A stretch of DNA of 27,407 bases from Prevotella sp. UBA2756 (GTDB taxonomy: Bacteria > Bacteroidota > Bacteroidia > Bacteroidales > Bacteroidaceae). The DNA is taken from NCBI GenBank assembly GCA_002353205.1, contig DEJE01000035.1, positions 1-27,407 of the forward strand, in the 5' to 3' direction. This document shows, in pieces, positions 16,001-23,805 of this stretch. Position 1 is the stretch's first letter, and every line of letters begins with the position of its first letter. Under the pieces are notes generated by a model, which was given only the letters and a program-made list of their open reading frames with translations, was not told the origin of the DNA and made no database searches. Position numbers and translations under genes: made by a program.

Positions 16001-18514
16001 TCACTTCACCACCACCTTCTTCCCCTTGAACAGATAGATGCCTTTCTGCGTGGGCTTACGGTCGAGCTGATGGCCGTCGAGCGAATACCACCCGCCGGCT
16101 TTATCATTGATCATTTCTCCATTATCATTTAGAGGCGAAGCTTCGCCAATCCCTGTCACCAGACCGCCCTCGGGCGTGGGCACCTCGTAGTCATGGAAAT
16201 AGTAGCGGCGGGCACCGTCGGGAGTGTTATAGCAATGATAGGTGTTGTTCGTGGGGTTGTCGGCTGTGGGCACAACGATACGAGTGCCCTGCGTGCCGTT
16301 CGAAATAAACTCATAGCCCAGTTCGGGATAGACGATGAAATCTACTTCCAGCCATTCTCCGGCCTTGAAGACGTGTGTGGGGTCAATCACAGTGCCGTCG
16401 AAATCCTGGTCGCGGTATTCCACCACCACTTTTTTCACGCCCTCGGTCTGGGTGCTCACCTCGTAGTCGCCCAGCTGGTTGTGCTGGGGCCACGTGAAGC
16501 CGTCGATGTAGATGCGGGGGATCTGTCTCGTCTTGCCCAGCGCGAGGGGCTGGTCCGTGACGGCGTTGCCCTCACTGTCGATGAACTGGCAGTTCTGTCC
16601 GTCGAAGGTTGTTCCTGCGGGCGAGATGATGGTGCAGTCGTCTTCCAGGTTGAGCGTGCCGATTTCTTTCAGGCAGGCTCCATCGGGGCCGTCGGCCCTG
16701 ATGAAGCCTGCCTCCTTCACCGTCAGCGTGCCCAGGTTATGGTCGATGTCTAGAGCCTGAGCCAGAGCATAGCCGTAGATGGCGTAGTTGGTTTGGGCGC
16801 CCTCAGAGAAGTCGATGAGCACGCTGGCCTTTCCGCTCACCGTGAGGCTCTTCACATAGTCGATGGCTGTGGTGTAAGGCTTCATCGTCAGCTTTCCCTC
16901 TCCGCATATCTCCACGTCGTGGCGGGCACAATCGAGTCGTGAAGAGCCTATCAGGCTTGTCGTCCCGCCGTCGAGCACGATTCTCACCTTGTTCTGGCGG
17001 AGACTGATGCTGCTGGTGGTACTGCCGTTATAGATGTCGACGTCTTTCAGGTGTAGCTCGTTCTTGCTGGGGTCGAAGTAGGCCACGGCCTCGGCTACGT
17101 CGCCGGTAGCACTCGTGCCACCCGCCCCCACCAGATTGGTGAAGTTGTCGGGGCTGACCACGGCACCGCCCACGGTGAGCCCGTAGTCATTGGTGCAGCG
17201 CACATCGGTCCATCCCTTGGCCTTGATGGCGTTGAGCTGAGCCGTGGTGCAGGCGTTGTCGTGCTCGTAGCCCTCCATGTTTAGACTTCCGGTTACGACG
17301 AACGTCGCTCTGCCGTTATAAAGCTCTGGCGCAGGCAGCCCGTCCACCAGTTTCTGCATGTTCTCCACGTAGATGCAGTTGTTGCCGATATTTACATCAT
17401 ACAGCCTTGTGCATTTACTGAAGTCCAGCTCCTCTATCTTGTTTCCTTCACACCAAAGTTGTTTAAGATTGGGTAAGCCTGTCAGGTCGAGCTTCAAAAT
17501 CTTGTTATCTCTGCAATAGAGAAATTGCAATGTCCCGAAGAGTTCGATGCCATCGAGCGAGGTGATGCCCTCGTTTCCCACACTAATATCTGTCACGGCG
17601 GCGGCCTCCTCAATGGTGAGAAAGGTGTCGTTGTTGGTGTCGAAATCCTTGACATACGCGCGGAACACAGGGTCTTCGAAATAGGTGGTAAGGCGGTGGA
17701 AGGCGTCGAGCGTCACCATGGTAGCGGCCTCGCGGGTAGCTACAGAGTAAAACGTTTTCTTTTCAGGATCGAATACGGCACCTGCGCCCTCCGATGCCGA
17801 TATCCTCACATCTTGGTCGGGGGCGTAGGTGGTCATGTTGCCCACCGCCTCCGTCGTTCCTTCTATCTTCACGTAGCTCTCCATCACCGAGAGTTTGGAA
17901 ATGTTGCTGATACCACGCTTGCCATCGATGGTGACGCGTGAGTTCCAGATGCTGATTTCCTCCTTGCCATTTCCGTCGTCTCCCCAGATGGCAGTGTTGT
18001 CAGGGTTGGAGCCTATGTCGTACACTTTGATGTTGGCATCGTCGAAAAACACCTTGGCCCCATTCTTCACCGAAATGCCGCCACCATCGCCATTGATATG
18101 AGTCTGATTTCTGCCGAACATTCCATACTCGCTTCTGAAGAAAGTGTCGGCACTCAGCTCAGCGCCAGCGTTCTTCGACGAGATATCGCAATTGCCGATG
18201 AACACCACCGTCAGTCCGTCGCATCTTGTGTTGACCAGTCCGGAATGACTGCTCTGGAAAGTTCCAACGCTGGTATTCTTCAGCGTGAGTGTCTTCGTGT
18301 TGTGGTCGTAGCGTGCATACCATTCAGTGCCATTTTCCAGATTCGAACCGATGGTAATCTTTGCTCCGGATGCATTCTGGATATTGCCGCAGTTGTCAGA
18401 GGTTACTTGTACTCCCCCCAGAGAGAAACCGTAGGAGGTGGCGGCGTGGGTAGAGATGTTGCCGGCCAGCAGCAAGGCCAGCGCGATGACGATGTGGTTG
18501 ATGTTTTGTTTCAT
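16001..18514 (-). CDS. Large secreted repeat/LRR protein
   Basis: An 837-residue exported protein, function unknown. The signal peptide covers about 1-24 (ISTHAATS). Two similar blocks starting YGFSLGGVQVTSDN (about 28) and YGLTVGGAVVSPDN (about 441) each lead to a strand of the type YD-x-x-x-x-x-LTLKN, suggesting a duplicated beta-helix or carbohydrate-binding-like domain. Between them lie an EF-hand/dockerin-like calcium loop, DTNNDTFLTIEE, at about 291-302, and leucine-rich repeats at about 315-375 (DGIELFGTLQFLYCRDNKI, LKLDLTGLPNLKQLWCEGNKI). The C-terminus, GWYSLDGHQL then GIYLFKGKKVVVK, is a common tail of Prevotella secreted proteins, likely a sorting or surface signal. It is a single gene with its own promoter. 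Confidence 0.8.
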   Translation of the reverse strand: MKQNINHIVIALALLLAGNISTHAATSYGFSLGGVQVTSDNCGNIQNASGAKITIGSNLENGTEWYARYDHNTKTLTLKNTSVGTFQSSHSGLVNTRCDGLTVVFIGNCDISSKNAGAELSADTFFRSEYGMFGRNQTHINGDGGGISVKNGAKVFFDDANIKVYDIGSNPDNTAIWGDDGNGKEEISIWNSRVTIDGKRGISNISKLSVMESYVKIEGTTEAVGNMTTYAPDQDVRISASEGAGAVFDPEKKTFYSVATREAATMVTLDAFHRLTTYFEDPVFRAYVKDFDTNNDTFLTIEEAAAVTDISVGNEGITSLDGIELFGTLQFLYCRDNKILKLDLTGLPNLKQLWCEGNKIEELDFSKCTRLYDVNIGNNCIYVENMQKLVDGLPAPELYNGRATFVVTGSLNMEGYEHDNACTTAQLNAIKAKGWTDVRCTNDYGLTVGGAVVSPDNFTNLVGAGGTSATGDVAEAVAYFDPSKNELHLKDVDIYNGSTTSSISLRQNKVRIVLDGGTTSLIGSSRLDCARHDVEICGEGKLTMKPYTTAIDYVKSLTVSGKASVLIDFSEGAQTNYAIYGYALAQALDIDHNLGTLTVKEAGFIRADGPDGACLKEIGTLNLEDDCTIISPAGTTFDGQNCQFIDSEGNAVTDQPLALGKTRQIPRIYIDGFTWPQHNQLGDYEVSTQTEGVKKVVVEYRDQDFDGTVIDPTHVFKAGEWLEVDFIVYPELGYEFISNGTQGTRIVVPTADNPTNNTYHCYNTPDGARRYYFHDYEVPTPEGGLVTGIGEASPLNDNGEMINDKAGGWYSLDGHQLDRKPTQKGIYLFKGKKVVVK

Positions 18515-18563
18515 ATTGGTCCTGATGTTTAGTGAATAAATCTAAAATATAAAATTATGTGTG

Positions 18564-18595
18564 CAAATATAGTAAAAAAAAGCCGAACCGCCAAA
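18564..18595 (-). promoter_or_regulatory. Promoter of the large secreted protein
   Basis: On the minus strand TTTG (18595-18592), a 20-bp spacer and TATATTTG (18571-18564) match the -33/-7 consensus exactly. The leader is about 45 bases. Confidence 0.85.
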
Positions 18596-18686
18596 GAAAT
18601 CCCCCCAAAAGTGCCCTTTTCCTTTCTCTGTTCCAGAATTATTTCCCCTGTTCTGGCGAATTTGCCGCTCGGACTGAGAGAGGGAA

Positions 18687-18760
18687 CCTCTCCCTCTCCT
18701 TCGGGGAGGGCTGGGGTGGGGCTCCTTTCCTCCCCTCGGGGAGGCCAGGAGGGGGTCCCC
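18687..18760. repeat. GC-rich palindromic repeat, copy 2
   Basis: The core CTCCTTCGGGGAGGGCTGGG matches the element at 15956-15999. It is followed by a second hairpin CCTCCCC-TC-GGGGAGG (18729-18744) and a GGGGGTCCCCC palindrome ending at 18760. It stands in the leaderless region upstream of the secreted gene's promoter. The flanking stretch 18596-18686 holds no recognisable gene. Confidence 0.75.
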
Positions 18761-18823
18761 CGGCCGGCCATGAAGGGTCCCCAGGCTCGCCCGATCATCC
18801 TTGTTTTTTTGCCATCCGATTCT

Positions 18824-18939
18824 TTTCTTTCTGCAATATATATTGTTTTGCTGTGCAATCTAAATTATTTTGCTTGGCAATCTAATTGATTTTGCTTGGC
18901 AATCTAATTGATTTTGCCGCGCAATCTAATTTGTTTTGC
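18824..18939. repeat. 22-bp tandem array with TTGC-N3-GCAA dyads
   Basis: Five units in strict 22-bp register start at 18824 (degenerate), 18846, 18868, 18890 and 18912, with a truncated sixth at 18934. The consensus is TTTTGCNNNGCAATCTAAT plus three bases; the units at 18868 and 18890 are identical. Units 2-5 each contain TTGC-N3-GCAA, an 11-bp dyad, repeating every two helical turns. There are no variable spacers, so it is not CRISPR. It lies between the divergent promoters of the secreted protein and the EIIC gene, ending about 150 bp before the latter. The function is unknown; an array of operator sites or a dispersed repeat are both possible. Confidence 0.85.
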
Positions 18940-19089
18940 ACTCCCATCGTCGCTTTTCGTCAGCGCGACGGCGGCGGTTGGGCAGCGCAGAAGGGGCTTG
19001 GCGACAGCGCGGTGAAGGCCGTCGGGCACTGCAGTGGGTAGTTTTTTAGTGCGAACTTAGCCCGTCAAAGCAAAAAAAATAATAAATTT
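18940..19089. other. Non-coding stretch before the EIIC promoter
   Basis: The first 95 bases are GC-rich (GCGACGGCGGCGG and similar) and the last 55 are A/T-rich. No ORF, RNA gene or clear hairpin was recognised. It fills the gap between the 22-bp array and the promoter at 19090-19120. Confidence 0.4.
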
Positions 19090-19120
19090 TTTGTATTGCG
19101 CTCGACTTTTCGTAACTTTG
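19090..19120 (+). promoter_or_regulatory. Promoter of the EIIC-kduI-exuT group
   Basis: TTTG at 19090-19093, a 19-bp spacer and TAACTTTG at 19113-19120 match the Bacteroidota consensus exactly. The leader to the ATG at 19176 is about 50 bases. Confidence 0.85.
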
Positions 19121-19175
19121 CAACGATTTATGTGCAAACGCTACTTGAAAAGGAATCTAACAACAACGTAACATC

Positions 19176-20543
19176 ATGGAACAAGTATTTAGTTACATCA
19201 TTAGTCTGGGGGCATCGGTGATGATGCCGATATTGTTTACAATCATCGGACTGTGCATCGGCCTGAAGTTCGGGCGGTCGCTGAAGTCGGGACTCTATGT
19301 GGGCGTCGGCTTCGTGGGCTTAGGCATCGTGACGGCCCTGCTGACCAACAACTTCGGCGGTCCGCTGTCGGAGATCTCCGAGCTCTACGGCCTTCAGCTG
19401 AAGGTGTTCGACATGGGTTGGCCTGCCGCTGCCGCCGTGGCTTACAACACGGCGGTGGGTGCTCTGATCATCCCCATCTGTCTGGGCGTGAACTTCCTGA
19501 TGGTGCTGACTAAATGTACGCGCACGGTGAACATCGACCTGTGGAACTACTGGCACTTTGCTTTCATCGGTGCCGTGGCCTACTTCGTGATGGGGGAGAG
19601 CCTGATGTGGGGCTATTTCGCCGCCATCGTGTGCTACATCGTGACGCTGGTGATGGCCGACCTCACGGCCGACAAGTTCCAGGAATACTATCCCGAGTGG
19701 CAGGGCATTTCAATCCCGCAGCCTTTCTGCCAGAGCTTCGTGCCCTTTGCCCTGGTCATCGGCAAGCTGCTCGACATGATACCGGGCTTCGAGCGCCTGA
19801 ACATCGACGCCGAGGGCCTGAAGAAGAAGTTCGGCGTGCTCGGCGAGCCGCTGGTGCTCGGTGTCATCGTGGGTGCCCTGATCGGTGTGCTGGCGCAGCT
19901 CGACATCAAGAAGGTGCTCTTCCTCGGCGTGACGATGGGAGCCGTGATGGAGCTCATCCCGCGCATCACGTCGCTCTTCATCGAGGGTCTGAAGCCCGTG
20001 GCGGAGAAGACGCAGGAGGTGGTGCGGCAGAAGTTCAACGGCAAGAAGGTGTACATCGGCATGTCGCCGGCCGTCGTCATCGGACATCCCACGACGCTCG
20101 TCGTCTCGCTGCTGCTCATCCCCGTGGCCTTGGGACTGGCCGTGGTGCTCCCCGGCAACCAGTTCCTGCCGCTGGCATCGCTCGCCGGCATGTTCTATCT
20201 GTTCCCCATGGTGCTGCCGTTCACCAAGGGTAACGTGGTGAAGACGTTCATCATCGGACTGGTGGCGCTGGCCGTGGGCCTCTATTTCGTCACCGACATG
20301 GCGCCCGCCTTCACGCAGGCCGCCGCCACCGTGTTTGCCCAGACGGGCGATCCGGCCGCAAAGATTCCCGAAGGTTTCGACGGCGGCGCCCTCGACTTCG
20401 CCTCGTCGCTCTTTGGCTGGGTAATCTACAAGTGCGTGAACAACCTGCAGTGGGTGGGCATGGGCGTCCTGACGCTCATCACCCTGGCCATGGTAGCGTG
20501 GAACCGGAAGCGCATCGTGGCCGAGGAGAACCGTGGAAAGTAA
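19176..20543 (+). CDS. PTS galactitol-type EIIC membrane component
   Basis: A 455-residue polytopic inner-membrane protein with about ten to twelve hydrophobic segments. It resembles the galactitol (GatC) family of phosphotransferase EIIC proteins: GASVMMPILFTIIGLCIGLKFGRSLKSGLYVGVGFVGL at the N-terminus, NFGGPLSEISELYGLQLKVFDMGWPAAAAVAYNT, and a central MSPAVVIGHPTTLVVSLLL. In complete systems this part moves the sugar while EIIA and EIIB phosphorylate it. No EIIA, EIIB, EI or HPr is near, so this may be a PTS-independent carrier; the substrate is unknown. Shared direction with kduI and exuT suggests a polyol or uronate-type substrate (inference). Confidence 0.87.
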   Translation: MEQVFSYIISLGASVMMPILFTIIGLCIGLKFGRSLKSGLYVGVGFVGLGIVTALLTNNFGGPLSEISELYGLQLKVFDMGWPAAAAVAYNTAVGALIIPICLGVNFLMVLTKCTRTVNIDLWNYWHFAFIGAVAYFVMGESLMWGYFAAIVCYIVTLVMADLTADKFQEYYPEWQGISIPQPFCQSFVPFALVIGKLLDMIPGFERLNIDAEGLKKKFGVLGEPLVLGVIVGALIGVLAQLDIKKVLFLGVTMGAVMELIPRITSLFIEGLKPVAEKTQEVVRQKFNGKKVYIGMSPAVVIGHPTTLVVSLLLIPVALGLAVVLPGNQFLPLASLAGMFYLFPMVLPFTKGNVVKTFIIGLVALAVGLYFVTDMAPAFTQAAATVFAQTGDPAAKIPEGFDGGALDFASSLFGWVIYKCVNNLQWVGMGVLTLITLAMVAWNRKRIVAEENRGK

Positions 20544-20556
20544 ATTACTCTGAAAG

Positions 20557-20793
20557 ATGGAAAAGATTCAGCCAATAAGCCGTGGACAATATGAGGTCCT
20601 CAACATGCTGTCGTGCATCAACAGAGAGGATGATGTGCGAGCTCTTAAAGACATTCTCGTGAAGTTTCTCAACTCACGGCTTCAAAATGAGATTGAGAGG
20701 CTTTGGGACAGTGGCGTGTTGACCGACGACAAGGTTTCTTCGTGGGATGGCGAACACATGCGGACACCATACAGACCCGTCGATAATGAATAG
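20557..20793 (+). CDS. Putative antitoxin of a PIN system
   Basis: A 78-residue soluble protein, predicted mostly helical, with the C-terminal string EIERLWDSGVLTDDKVSSW then HMRTPYRP. That tail is typical of small antitoxins encoded just before PIN toxins in Bacteroidota. No classic DNA-binding fold is obvious. It starts 13 bp after the EIIC stop with a GAAAG ribosome site, and its last 8 bases overlap the toxin start (ATGAATAG). The gene and its partner are visibly richer in A/T than the flanking metabolic genes, which suggests later insertion. Confidence 0.7.
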   Translation: MEKIQPISRGQYEVLNMLSCINREDDVRALKDILVKFLNSRLQNEIERLWDSGVLTDDKVSSWDGEHMRTPYRPVDNE

Positions 20794-21196
20794 CTGTATT
20801 GTTCTCGACACAAACTGCCTGCTGAGGATTATCTCACGAAGAAGTGAGTATTATCGGGTGTGGGAGGGGTTTATCTTAGGTAAGTACACGCTCTGTGTGT
20901 CTAATGAAATCCTGGAAGAATATGAAGAGATCATATCCTCGCACATGTCTTCGCTGGCAGCCCAGATCGTGGTGGAGACAATTCTCAGAGCTAACAATGT
21001 GAAACGGGTGGATGCACATTTCAGGTTCAACCTGATTACCGCTGATGTTGACGACAACAAGTTTGTGGATTGTGCCATTGCTGCCAATGCCGAATTCATT
21101 GTCAGTGATGACTCGCACTTCAAGGTATTGCAGACTGTTCCGTTCCCAAGAGTGCGAGTAAGACAATTGAAAGATTTTTATAATGACTTAATATAA
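20786..21196 (+). CDS. PIN-domain toxin (COG1569-like)
   Basis: A 136-residue PIN-fold protein, a family of Mg-dependent RNases acting as toxins. Acidic residues expected at the active site are Asp8 in VLDTNCLL, a Glu at 41 or 44 in SNEILEEYEE, Asp95 in DNKFVDCAIAANA, and Asp108/109 in IVSDDSHF. The start at 20786 was chosen because MNSCIVLDTN places the first PIN strand at the N-terminus and gives the usual 8-base overlap with the antitoxin. A longer frame from 20747 lies inside the antitoxin. It ends 16 bp before kduI, so the pair is embedded in the sugar gene group. Confidence 0.87.
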   Translation: MNSCIVLDTNCLLRIISRRSEYYRVWEGFILGKYTLCVSNEILEEYEEIISSHMSSLAAQIVVETILRANNVKRVDAHFRFNLITADVDDNKFVDCAIAANAEFIVSDDSHFKVLQTVPFPRVRVRQLKDFYNDLI

Positions 21197-21212
21197 CAAA
21201 TAGTATACGAAT

Positions 21213-22190
21213 ATGAAAAAAAGAACATTTATTTCTGTTGCACTGCTGGCCGTGGCACTCACAGGATCGGCTCAACAGAACGTGAGCTTCCGCACGGCGT
21301 GCCATCCCGACGACGTGAAGCACTACGACACGAAGACGCTCCGCGACCGCTTTGTCATGGAGAAGGTGATGGTGGCCGACGAGATCAACCTCACCTACTC
21401 GCACTACGACCGCTTCATCTTCGGCGGCGCCATGCCTGTGACGAAGACACTCCGCCTGGAGAACTTCCTCGAACTGGGCCTCGATGTCGACAAGACCATC
21501 AAGGAGAAGTATTTCCTCTACAACCGCGAGCTCGGCGTGGTGAACTGCGGCGAGGGCGACGGCTGGGTGATCGTCGACGGCAAGGAGTATGCCCTCTCGC
21601 CGAAAGAGGCTCTCTACATCGGACGCGGCCACATCGGCAAGGACAAGGACGTGAACAAGGAGGTGCTCTTCCGCTCGAAGGACCCGCAGAAGCCCGCCAA
21701 GTTCTACCTGAACTCGGCCACCGCCCACAAGCACTACAAGACGCAGTGGATCACGCTCGACGGCCGCAAGGGCTCGCTCAAGGCTGCCGTATGGGGTCCC
21801 GTGGGCTCGCTCGAGGAGTGCAACAACCGCACCGTGTACAAGCTCATCGTCAACGACGTGCTCGAAGAAGGCCCCTGCCAGCTGCAGCTCGGACTGACGC
21901 AGCTCAACCCCGGCGCTGCCTGGAACACGATGCCGCCGCACACCCACGGCCGCCGCATCGAGGCTTACTACTACTTCAACCTGCCCGAGAAGCAGACCAT
22001 CGCACACATCATGGGTGAGCCGCAGGAGAGCCGCGTCGTATGGCTCCACAACGAGCAGGCCATCATGAGTCCCGAATGGAGCATCCACGCTGCCGCCGGC
22101 ACCTACTACTACACCTTCATCTGGGGTATGGCAGGCGAGAACCTCTATTATAACGACAAGGACGAGATTCCCGTGATTGACCTGAAGTAG
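21213..22190 (+). CDS. kduI: 5-keto-4-deoxyuronate isomerase with signal peptide
   Basis: A 325-residue KduI, which converts 5-keto-4-deoxyuronate (from unsaturated uronates of pectin) to 2,5-diketo-3-deoxygluconate. The cupin metal site is intact: His243, His245 and Glu250 in MPPHTHGRRIEAYYYF, and His292 in SPEWSIHAAAGTYYYTFIWGM. It is about 45 residues longer than the roughly 280-residue cytoplasmic enzymes. The excess is partly a clear N-terminal signal peptide (MKKRTF, then a hydrophobic core, cleavage near GSA-Q at 20). That places the enzyme in the periplasm, unusual for this step. Upstream is the PIN toxin (16 bp); downstream, after a repeat array, is the hexuronate carrier. Confidence 0.92.
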   Translation: MKKRTFISVALLAVALTGSAQQNVSFRTACHPDDVKHYDTKTLRDRFVMEKVMVADEINLTYSHYDRFIFGGAMPVTKTLRLENFLELGLDVDKTIKEKYFLYNRELGVVNCGEGDGWVIVDGKEYALSPKEALYIGRGHIGKDKDVNKEVLFRSKDPQKPAKFYLNSATAHKHYKTQWITLDGRKGSLKAAVWGPVGSLEECNNRTVYKLIVNDVLEEGPCQLQLGLTQLNPGAAWNTMPPHTHGRRIEAYYYFNLPEKQTIAHIMGEPQESRVVWLHNEQAIMSPEWSIHAAAGTYYYTFIWGMAGENLYYNDKDEIPVIDLK

Positions 22191-22191
22191 T

Positions 22192-22279
22192 TGATAACGG
22201 TATCGCGGAATCGCGGAATAACGGAATTCCGGCATCCCGGCATCCCGGAACCCCGGGAAACCGGAATCCCGCCCCCCCG
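22192..22279. repeat. 8-bp degenerate tandem array B with C7 tract
   Basis: Ten 8-bp units ending in CG run from 22192 to 22271, most fitting NNATNNCG (for example GAATCGCG, GCATCCCG twice, GAATCCCG), followed by seven C and CG. Like array A it ends GAATCCCG or AAATCCCG plus poly-C. It begins one base after the kduI stop and stands between kduI and the exuT-like gene. No terminator or -7 box was seen in this gap. Confidence 0.82.
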
Positions 22280-22319
22280 CCAATCGCTAATCGAATAACG
22301 AAACAAAACATACATACCT

Positions 22320-23774
22320 ATGACTCCTGTACAAACAACCAAAATGTCCAACTTCCGTTGGGTGATCTGTGGATTGCTCTTCCTGGCAACCACCGTCAAC
22401 TACATGGACCGCCAGGTGCTTTCGCTTACGTGGAAAGACTTCATCGCACCAGAGTTCCACTGGTCTGACGACGACTACGGAACCATCACCGGATGGTTCT
22501 CCATCTTCTACGCCATTGCCAACCTCTTCGCAGGAAAGTTCATCGACTGGATGGGCACCAAGAAGGGTTACCTCATCGCTATCTTCGTGTGGTCGACGGG
22601 TGCTGTGATGCATGCCGGCTGCGGATGGGTGGCCATGAACATTGAAGGCTACGACTCTATAGAGGCTCTGCGGCTGGTTCAGGCCGGCAGCGACGCCGCC
22701 GTGGCCATCGCCACCGTCTCGGTGTGGCTCTTCCTCTCGTGCCGCATGATCCTCGCCCTCGGTGAGGCCGGCAACTTCCCCGCCGCCATCAAGGTGACGG
22801 CCGAGTACTTCCCGAAGAAAGACCGCGCCTTCTCCACCTCCATCTTCAATAGCGGTGCCTCGGTGGGCGCCCTCGCTGCTCCTGCCACCATTCCTCTGCT
22901 GGCCCGCGCCTGGGGCTGGGAGATGGCCTTCATCATCATCGGTGTGCTGGGCTACGTGTGGATGGGCCTGTGGATGTGGCTCTACGAGAAGCCCCACAAG
23001 AGCAAGTTCGTCAACCAGGCCGAGCTGAACTACATCGAGCAGGACACCGACATCGCCGACGTGCAGGGCAAGCAGGAAGCGAAGGAGGAGAAGACCATCT
23101 CGTTCTGGAAGTGCTTCACCTACAAGCAGACGTGGTCGTTCATCGTGGGTAAGCTGATGACCGACGGTGTGTGGTGGTTCTTCCTCTTCTGGGCACCCGC
23201 ATACTTCAGCGACCAGTATGGCTACACCTCCGACTCTACCATGGGCATCCTGCTCATCCTCACGCTCTATGCCATCGTGACGGTGCTCTCCATCGGCGGA
23301 GGCTACCTGCCGAAATACTTCGTGGAGAACCGCGGCATGAACCCCTATCTGGGCCGCATGCGCGCCATGCTCATCTTCGCCTTCTTCCCCCTGCTGGGAC
23401 TCTTCGCACAGCCGTTGGGAGCCTACAGCCCCTGGTGGCCCGCTATCCTGATCGGTCTGCTCGGCGCTGGACACCAGGCGTGGTCGGCCAACCTGTTCTC
23501 GACCATCGGCGATATGTTCCCCAAGTCGACCATCGGAACCATCACCGGCATCGGATCGATGGCCGGAGGTCTGGGATCCTTTGCCATCAACAAGGGCTCG
23601 GGTAAGTTCTTCACATGGGCAGCCGAGCAGGGCAGCAACTACACCTTCTTCGGATTCGAGGGCAAGCCGGCCGCCTATATGGTGGTGTTCTGCATCTGTG
23701 CCGTGGCCTACCTCATCGGCTGGGTCATCATGAAGACGCTCGTGCCGAAGTACAAGCCCATCGTCGTGGATTGA
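22320..23774 (+). CDS. exuT: MFS hexuronate transporter, ExuT-like
   Basis: A 484-residue major facilitator with about twelve TMs. The N-terminus NFRWVICGLLFLATTVNYMDRQVLS is the hallmark of the anion:cation symporter group that includes ExuT, with GEAGNFPAAIKVTAEYFPKKDRA between TM4 and TM5. Such proteins import galacturonate or glucuronate with protons. It is somewhat longer than E. coli ExuT because of inserted loops. It follows kduI in the same direction and precedes a strong terminator, so it closes the uronate group. An internal ATG eight codons downstream is an alternative start. Confidence 0.9.
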   Translation: MTPVQTTKMSNFRWVICGLLFLATTVNYMDRQVLSLTWKDFIAPEFHWSDDDYGTITGWFSIFYAIANLFAGKFIDWMGTKKGYLIAIFVWSTGAVMHAGCGWVAMNIEGYDSIEALRLVQAGSDAAVAIATVSVWLFLSCRMILALGEAGNFPAAIKVTAEYFPKKDRAFSTSIFNSGASVGALAAPATIPLLARAWGWEMAFIIIGVLGYVWMGLWMWLYEKPHKSKFVNQAELNYIEQDTDIADVQGKQEAKEEKTISFWKCFTYKQTWSFIVGKLMTDGVWWFFLFWAPAYFSDQYGYTSDSTMGILLILTLYAIVTVLSIGGGYLPKYFVENRGMNPYLGRMRAMLIFAFFPLLGLFAQPLGAYSPWWPAILIGLLGAGHQAWSANLFSTIGDMFPKSTIGTITGIGSMAGGLGSFAINKGSGKFFTWAAEQGSNYTFFGFEGKPAAYMVVFCICAVAYLIGWVIMKTLVPKYKPIVVD

Positions 23775-23805
23775 TCATAAGCGCACAACGCGCACTGCAA
23801 CCATA

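Noticed and set aside
18557..18889. Overlapping plus-strand frames of about 110 codons before the 22-bp array
   Set aside because: They consist of translated GC-rich palindromes and the repeat array, with no ribosome site, and cover the promoter of the minus-strand gene.
18824..18939. CRISPR array
   Set aside because: Units are head to tail at 22 bp with no variable spacers, and no cas genes are in the window.
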